NCBI GenBank assembly: GCA_019313505.1
Contig: JAFDBA010000144.1
Coordinates: 1-8,474, forward strand
Direction of reading: 5' to 3'
Source of the DNA: Deltaproteobacteria bacterium
GTDB taxonomy: Bacteria; Desulfobacterota; Desulfobacteria; Desulfobacterales; UBA11574
DNA: 8,474 nucleotides
The first letter of the stretch is position 1, and the number at the start of each line of letters is the position of its first letter. This document shows, one piece after another, positions 5,829 to 8,474 of this stretch. A program made the translations under genes and the position numbers. The notes beneath the pieces are model-generated. The model was given only the letters and a program-made list of their open reading frames with translations. It did no database searches and had not been told where the DNA came from.

Positions 5829-5957
5829 TTTCCACCACCAAAGATTGACGGTCTCGTAAAAAATCCAAAAATGGTCAATTTTAAGTTGTTTTCTCAGTGA
5901 ACCATTGAATTGACATTTTATTATTACTGATTAATGTTATGGCTTTTCCTGCTTAAA
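5829..5957. other. Gene-free stretch after gspB: 22-mer repeat and a small inverted repeat
   Basis: This stretch starts the 343-nt gap between gspB and panC. It holds copy 2 of the interspersed 22-mer (5841-5862) and an inverted repeat formed by aaaatggtcaatt (5868-5880) and aattgacatttt (5908-5919) with one bulged base and a 27-nt loop. There is no open reading frame of note. The inverted repeat is not followed by a T-run of the usual terminator kind, although a T-rich stretch (5916-5922) overlaps its right arm. Confidence 0.55.
5841..5862. repeat. Interspersed 22-mer, copy 2 (inverted partner at 789-810)
   Basis: Exact reverse complement of 789-810, with core gacggtctcgtaaaaa on the plus strand. 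It begins 12 nt after the gspB stop. Flanking sequence beyond the 22 nt does not match between the copies, so the shared part looks like the conserved end of a dispersed element. Confidence 0.9.
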
Positions 5958-6124
5958 TAGTGCCCGAACGAAAACTAGGATTTTTCGTTAAGATCAAGGA
6001 AGACGAAAATTTTAACCACCCCAGTACGATCTGCCGGACCTACGGGGCAGGCAGTAATACAGGGGATTAAAATTTGAGTCTGACGCAGATATTGGCGGAA
6101 AAGACAGTTTTCGTTCAGGCACTA
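5958..6124. mobile_element. MITE-like element with 18-bp terminal inverted repeats
   Basis: The ends agtgcccgaacgaaaact (5959-5976) and its complement at 6106-6123 match at 17 of 18 positions. If the terminal repeat is read from the G, the element is flanked by TA on both sides (5958-5959 and 6123-6124), as expected for insertion by an IS630/Tc1-type transposase. Internally the two halves continue to pair imperfectly (aaattttaa at about 6008-6016 with ttaaaattt at 6067-6075, and a central ctgcc/ggcag stem). The element is too short for a transposase and contains no convincing gene. It ends 24 nt before the apparent panC start. Confidence 0.75.
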
Positions 6125-6135
6125 AACAACCTTTT

Positions 6136-6140
6136 GAGGT
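6136..6140 (+). promoter_or_regulatory. panC ribosome-binding site pointing to a non-AUG start
   Basis: GAGGT lies 7 nt before ATC (6148-6150), ideal spacing for initiation there. It is only 2 nt before an out-of-frame ATG (6143-6145) and far from the first in-frame ATG (6172), which has no Shine-Dalgarno sequence of its own. Confidence 0.55.
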
Positions 6141-6142
6141 AT

Positions 6143-6175
6143 ATGCCATCGAAATTATTACGACAACCAAAATGA
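6143..6175 (+). CDS. Possible 10-codon upstream ORF overlapping panC
   Basis: An ATG two nt after GAGGT opens a 10-codon frame (M-P-S-K-L-L-R-Q-P-K) whose TGA stop overlaps the ATG at 6172 (ATGATG context). This would allow translational coupling to an internal panC start. The ribosome-binding site is too close for efficient initiation, and the peptide has no recognisable character, so it may be accidental. Confidence 0.2.
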   Translation: MPSKLLRQPK

Positions 6176-6993
6176 TGCGGGCGCGTTCCGATCGAATGCG
6201 TCGTCAGTATAAAACCATTGTTTTGATCCCTACCATGGGATTTCTCCATGAAGGTCATCTGTCCTTGATTAAAGAAGGCCACAAACATGGAGATGACATG
6301 GCAGTGAGCATTTTTGTAAACCCCACACAGTTCGGCCCTGAAGAAGATCTGGAGTCTTATCCCAAGAATCTTGAAAGAGATTTGGAACTGTTACAAGAAG
6401 AAGGTGTGGATGCGGTCTTTACCCCTGATGCAAAGGAAATTTACGGGAACAAATTCCAAACCTATGTAACGCTGGAAAAACTACCGAATTACCTCTGCGG
6501 CCTTTCCAGACCGATACACTTCAGAGGTGTTGCAACCGTTGTTGCCAAGTTATTCAATACTGTCAAACCCCATGTCGCCGTTTTTGGCCGGAAGGACTAC
6601 CAGCAACTAGTTGTTATTCGTCAGATGGTTCGTGACCTCGATTTTGGTATAGAAATAATCGGTGCCCCCACGGTAAGGGAACCGGACTGCCTTGCCATGA
6701 GTTCGCGCAATAAATATCTTACCTCCGAACAGCGGATTAGTGCTCTTTCCCTATACAAATCGTTGCAGAAAGCAAAGGAGCTTATTAAAAGTGGTGTGCA
6801 AGACGCAGCGACTATTATAGACTGGGCAACAGAGCTGATACAATCATATCCTGAAACCGATATAGATTATATTGCCATCTGCGATACTGAAACACTTGTT
6901 GATATCCAGATCATCGATAGACCGGTGCAGATGGCCCTGGCAGTCCGAATTGGGAAAGCCAGACTGATTGACAACATGTTGCTGAATCCATAG
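6148..6993 (+). CDS. panC: Pantothenate synthetase (pantoate--beta-alanine ligase)
   Basis: PanC joins pantoate and beta-alanine using ATP (via pantoyl-adenylate) to make pantothenate for coenzyme A, in the cytoplasm. Counting from the ATG at 6172, the motifs are P-T-M-G-F-L-H-E-G-H (20-29, nucleotide-binding HxGH), F-V-N-P-T-Q-F (48-54), H-F-R-G-V (116-120), F-G-R-K-D-Y-Q-Q (138-145) and S-S-R-N-K-Y-L (177-183, KMSKS-like). Only 273 residues follow that ATG. The eight codons upstream (I-E-I-I-T-T-T-K) are homologous to the family N-terminus (M-E-I-I-x-T), and including them gives 281 residues, the usual length. The start is therefore placed at ATC 6148; if AUC is not used, the gene starts at 6172 as a slightly short protein. 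The frame is open back to 6058 without any ATG, GTG or TTG. P-D-C-L-A has Cys where Gly is usual. Confidence 0.93.
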   Translation: MEIITTTKMMRARSDRMRRQYKTIVLIPTMGFLHEGHLSLIKEGHKHGDDMAVSIFVNPTQFGPEEDLESYPKNLERDLELLQEEGVDAVFTPDAKEIYGNKFQTYVTLEKLPNYLCGLSRPIHFRGVATVVAKLFNTVKPHVAVFGRKDYQQLVVIRQMVRDLDFGIEIIGAPTVREPDCLAMSSRNKYLTSEQRISALSLYKSLQKAKELIKSGVQDAATIIDWATELIQSYPETDIDYIAICDTETLVDIQIIDRPVQMALAVRIGKARLIDNMLLNP

Positions 6994-7026
6994 TGAACGG
7001 GATCTGCTATCAAAAATTCAGTAGCT

Positions 7027-7032
7027 TATAAT
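7027..7032 (+). promoter_or_regulatory. Possible metK promoter -10 element
   Basis: A perfect TATAAT lies 80 nt upstream of metK in the 119-nt panC-metK gap. The hexamer 17 nt upstream (ctgcta, 7004-7009) matches the -35 consensus at only three positions. No riboswitch-like or terminator-like structure is recognisable in the gap. Confidence 0.3.
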
Positions 7033-7068
7033 AAGGATTTTTACCATAAAAACCATAAAATTTATAAC

Positions 7069-7100
7069 TAGTGCCCATCCATAAATACATTTGAGCACTA
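7069..7100. repeat. Short inverted repeat, possible remnant of the TAGTGCCC element
   Basis: tagtgc (7069-7074) and gcacta (7095-7100) form 6-bp arms around 20 nt. The left end tagtgccc is the same as the left end of the 5958-6124 element (t5958 to c5965), and the right end gcactaa also matches. It lies directly before the metK Shine-Dalgarno sequence (aaggag, 7100-7105). Short arms make chance similarity possible. Confidence 0.35.
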
Positions 7101-7112
7101 AGGAGATGCCTT

Positions 7113-8282
7113 ATGAGTAATGAACAATTCTTTTTTACCTCCGAATCGGTGACCGAAGGTCATCCGGATAAAGTAGCAGACGCCATATCGGATTCCATTC
7201 TCGACGCAATTATCGAGCAGGATAAAGCCTGCAGGGTTGCCTGTGAAACTCTTGTAACCACCGGCCTTGCTTTTATTGCCGGTGAAATTACAACCGATTG
7301 TTATGTCGATATGCCGAAAGTTATTCGGAATACAATCCGTGAAATCGGATATCATTCATCCCGGATGGGCTTCGACTGGCAGACCTGCTCGGTTATTACA
7401 AGTATTGATCAACAATCTTCTGATATCGCTCAGGGGGTGAACGTCGATGAAGGACTTTTCAAAGACCAGGGTGCCGGAGATCAGGGGCTTATGTTTGGGT
7501 TTGCCACGGATGAGACGCCTGAATTAATGCCCATGTCGATTATGTTTGCCCATAAATTATGCAAGCGTCTTGCCACGGTAAGAAAAAACGGGGCCCTTGA
7601 TTTCTTAAGGCCTGACGGCAAAGCCCAGGTGACCATCGAATATAAAAACGGTAACCCGGTGCGCGTTGATACCGTTGTTATCGCCGCACAGCACAAACCG
7701 CATATTACTTACGATGAGTTGCAAGAAGCTATCATAGAAGAGGTCATCAAAAAGATAATCCCCAAGGAGCTAACGGACGGTGACACCCAATACTTTATAA
7801 ATGCTACAGGCAAGTTTGTGATTGGCGGCCCCATGGGAGACTGCGGAGTAACGGGGCGCAAGATCATTGTTGATACCTATGGAGGTCAGGGAAGTCACGG
7901 CGGTGGATGTTTTTCAGGGAAAGATCCTTCCAAGGTTGATCGAAGCGCTTCATATATGGCCAGGCATATAGCAAAAAATGTTGTTGCCGCCGGCGTTGCA
8001 AAAAAATGTGAATTACAAATCGCCTATGCCATCGGTGTAGCAAAGCCTGTTTCCGTGATGGTCGATCTTATGGGAACCGGTGTAATCTCCAAACATCGGG
8101 TAAAAGAAATTATCAATGAAGTTTTTGATTTAAGACCCGCAGCAATTATTGAATATTTGGACTTGCTGCGGCCAATCTATAGTAAAACTTCAGCCTATGG
8201 GCACTTTGGCCGGAATGAACCTGAATTCACGTGGGAAAAAACCAATATGGTGGATGTTATCAGGGAAAAGGCAGGACTGTGA
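7113..8282 (+). CDS. metK: S-adenosylmethionine synthetase
   Basis: MetK makes S-adenosylmethionine from methionine and ATP, the cell's main methyl donor, in the cytoplasm as a tetramer. At 389 residues it is full length. Signatures are G-H-P-D-K at 16-20 (ATP and metal binding), G-A-G-D-Q-G-L-M-F-G-F-A at 120-131, G-G-P-M-G-D at 238-243 with T-G-R-K-I-I-V-D-T-Y-G-G at 247-258, and the P-loop-like H-G-G-G-C-F-S-G-K-D at 262-271, followed by P-S-K-V-D-R-S-A-S-Y. The loop has Cys266 where most bacterial enzymes have Ala. The AAGGAG site 7 nt before the ATG is strong and fixes the start. The gene follows panC on the same strand after 119 nt, but a possible -10 element in the gap suggests its own promoter. 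A repeat-rich, gene-free tail follows. Confidence 0.98.
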   Translation: MSNEQFFFTSESVTEGHPDKVADAISDSILDAIIEQDKACRVACETLVTTGLAFIAGEITTDCYVDMPKVIRNTIREIGYHSSRMGFDWQTCSVITSIDQQSSDIAQGVNVDEGLFKDQGAGDQGLMFGFATDETPELMPMSIMFAHKLCKRLATVRKNGALDFLRPDGKAQVTIEYKNGNPVRVDTVVIAAQHKPHITYDELQEAIIEEVIKKIIPKELTDGDTQYFINATGKFVIGGPMGDCGVTGRKIIVDTYGGQGSHGGGCFSGKDPSKVDRSASYMARHIAKNVVAAGVAKKCELQIAYAIGVAKPVSVMVDLMGTGVISKHRVKEIINEVFDLRPAAIIEYLDLLRPIYSKTSAYGHFGRNEPEFTWEKTNMVDVIREKAGL

Positions 8283-8283
8283 G

Positions 8284-8325
8284 GATTGATGATTGATGAC
8301 GGATGATTGTTGATTGAAAATTGAA
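8284..8325. repeat. Heptanucleotide tandem array D (6 units)
   Basis: Six 7-nt units in one phase directly after the metK stop: gattgat twice, then gacggat, gattgtt, gattgaa and aattgaa. No gene overlaps it. Confidence 0.9.
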
Positions 8326-8345
8326 ACCGAGACATCTGGCTTTTT

Positions 8346-8474
8346 AACCCTGAACCTTGAACCCTGAACTAATGATCAATAATCAATTGTTAATTATTAA
8401 TTATTAACCGTTGTTTATTAACTATTATTCTTGAACCCTGAACCTTGAACTAATGATCAATAATCAATTGTTAA
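8346..8474. repeat. Heptanucleotide tandem array E with drifting unit, runs off the right edge
   Basis: Period-7 sequence from 8346 to the window end. It begins with aaccctg/aaccttg units, drifts to AT-rich units (aattatt, tattaac), then returns to ccctgaa/ccttgaa units and repeats. A 29-nt segment occurs twice (8365-8393 and 8446-8474, 81 nt apart). The phase shifts once, by about 3-4 nt near 8423-8430. There is no gene in the 192 nt after metK. Confidence 0.9.

Noticed and set aside
5868..5922. Intrinsic terminator after gspB
   Set aside because: The arms are AT-rich with a 27-nt loop and a bulge, and the T-rich stretch overlaps the right arm; this does not fit a standard terminator.
5841..5957. 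Second copy of the whole 687-795 palindrome after gspB
   Set aside because: Only the 22-mer end matches; the 15-bp hairpin arms are absent here.
6994..7112. SAM-responsive riboswitch upstream of metK
   Set aside because: The 119-nt gap has no recognisable multi-helix core and no terminator; only a weak 6-bp inverted repeat is present.
8346..8474. CRISPR array (two 29-nt identical repeats)
   Set aside because: There are only two copies, and the DNA between them is itself a period-7 repeat related to the repeat, not a unique spacer.

Overview
The window (about 42% GC by eye) looks like chromosomal DNA of a Gram-negative sulfate-reducer-type bacterium of the Desulfobacterota, probably Desulfobacterales. 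This rests on the gene content and style: a type II secretion (T2SS) locus split into a divergent gspA-gspB pair and a gspF-G-H-I-(J) run, followed by panC and metK, with many short intergenic repeats of a kind I associate with that group. The assignment is an inference; no rRNA or other lineage marker is present.

Layout. On the minus strand, reading leftwards from 3086, lie gspF (inner-membrane platform), gspG (major pseudopilin), gspH and gspI (minor pseudopilins) and what looks like the first 18 codons of gspJ running off the left edge. A 151-bp divergent promoter region (3087-3237) separates this run from the plus-strand pair gspA (AAA+ ATPase with a peptidoglycan-binding C-terminus) and gspB (single-pass protein with a periplasmic T2SSB domain). 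GspA/GspB homologues help insert the secretin through peptidoglycan, while F to J build the pseudopilus motor, so both arms serve one machine. The secretin (GspD), ATPase (GspE) and GspC are not in the window. Further right are panC (pantothenate synthetase) and metK (S-adenosylmethionine synthetase), two housekeeping genes not functionally tied to T2SS.

The unusual content is in and between the genes. (1) Several loci (17-58, 522-640, 8284-8325, 8346-8474) are degenerate tandem arrays with a strict 7-nt period but different unit sequences. Three of them share an N3-GAAC type unit. (2) Two of these arrays run into coding sequence. They supply the Shine-Dalgarno sequence and the whole prepilin leader of GspI, and apparently also the leader of GspJ, giving heptapeptide repeats just upstream of the prepilin cleavage site. 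Because 7 is not a multiple of 3, gain or loss of one unit would frameshift the gene. (3) A 167-bp MITE-like palindrome with 18-bp terminal inverted repeats and flanking TA ends 24 nt before the apparent start of panC. (4) A long palindrome fills the gspH-gspI gap, and its right-end 22-mer recurs inverted just after gspB. (5) panC lacks an AUG where its family homology begins: the expected M-E-I-I start is written ATC-GAA-ATT-ATT, with a well-placed GAGGT ribosome-binding site.

No tRNA, rRNA, CRISPR array, intact transposase or recognisable riboswitch was found.
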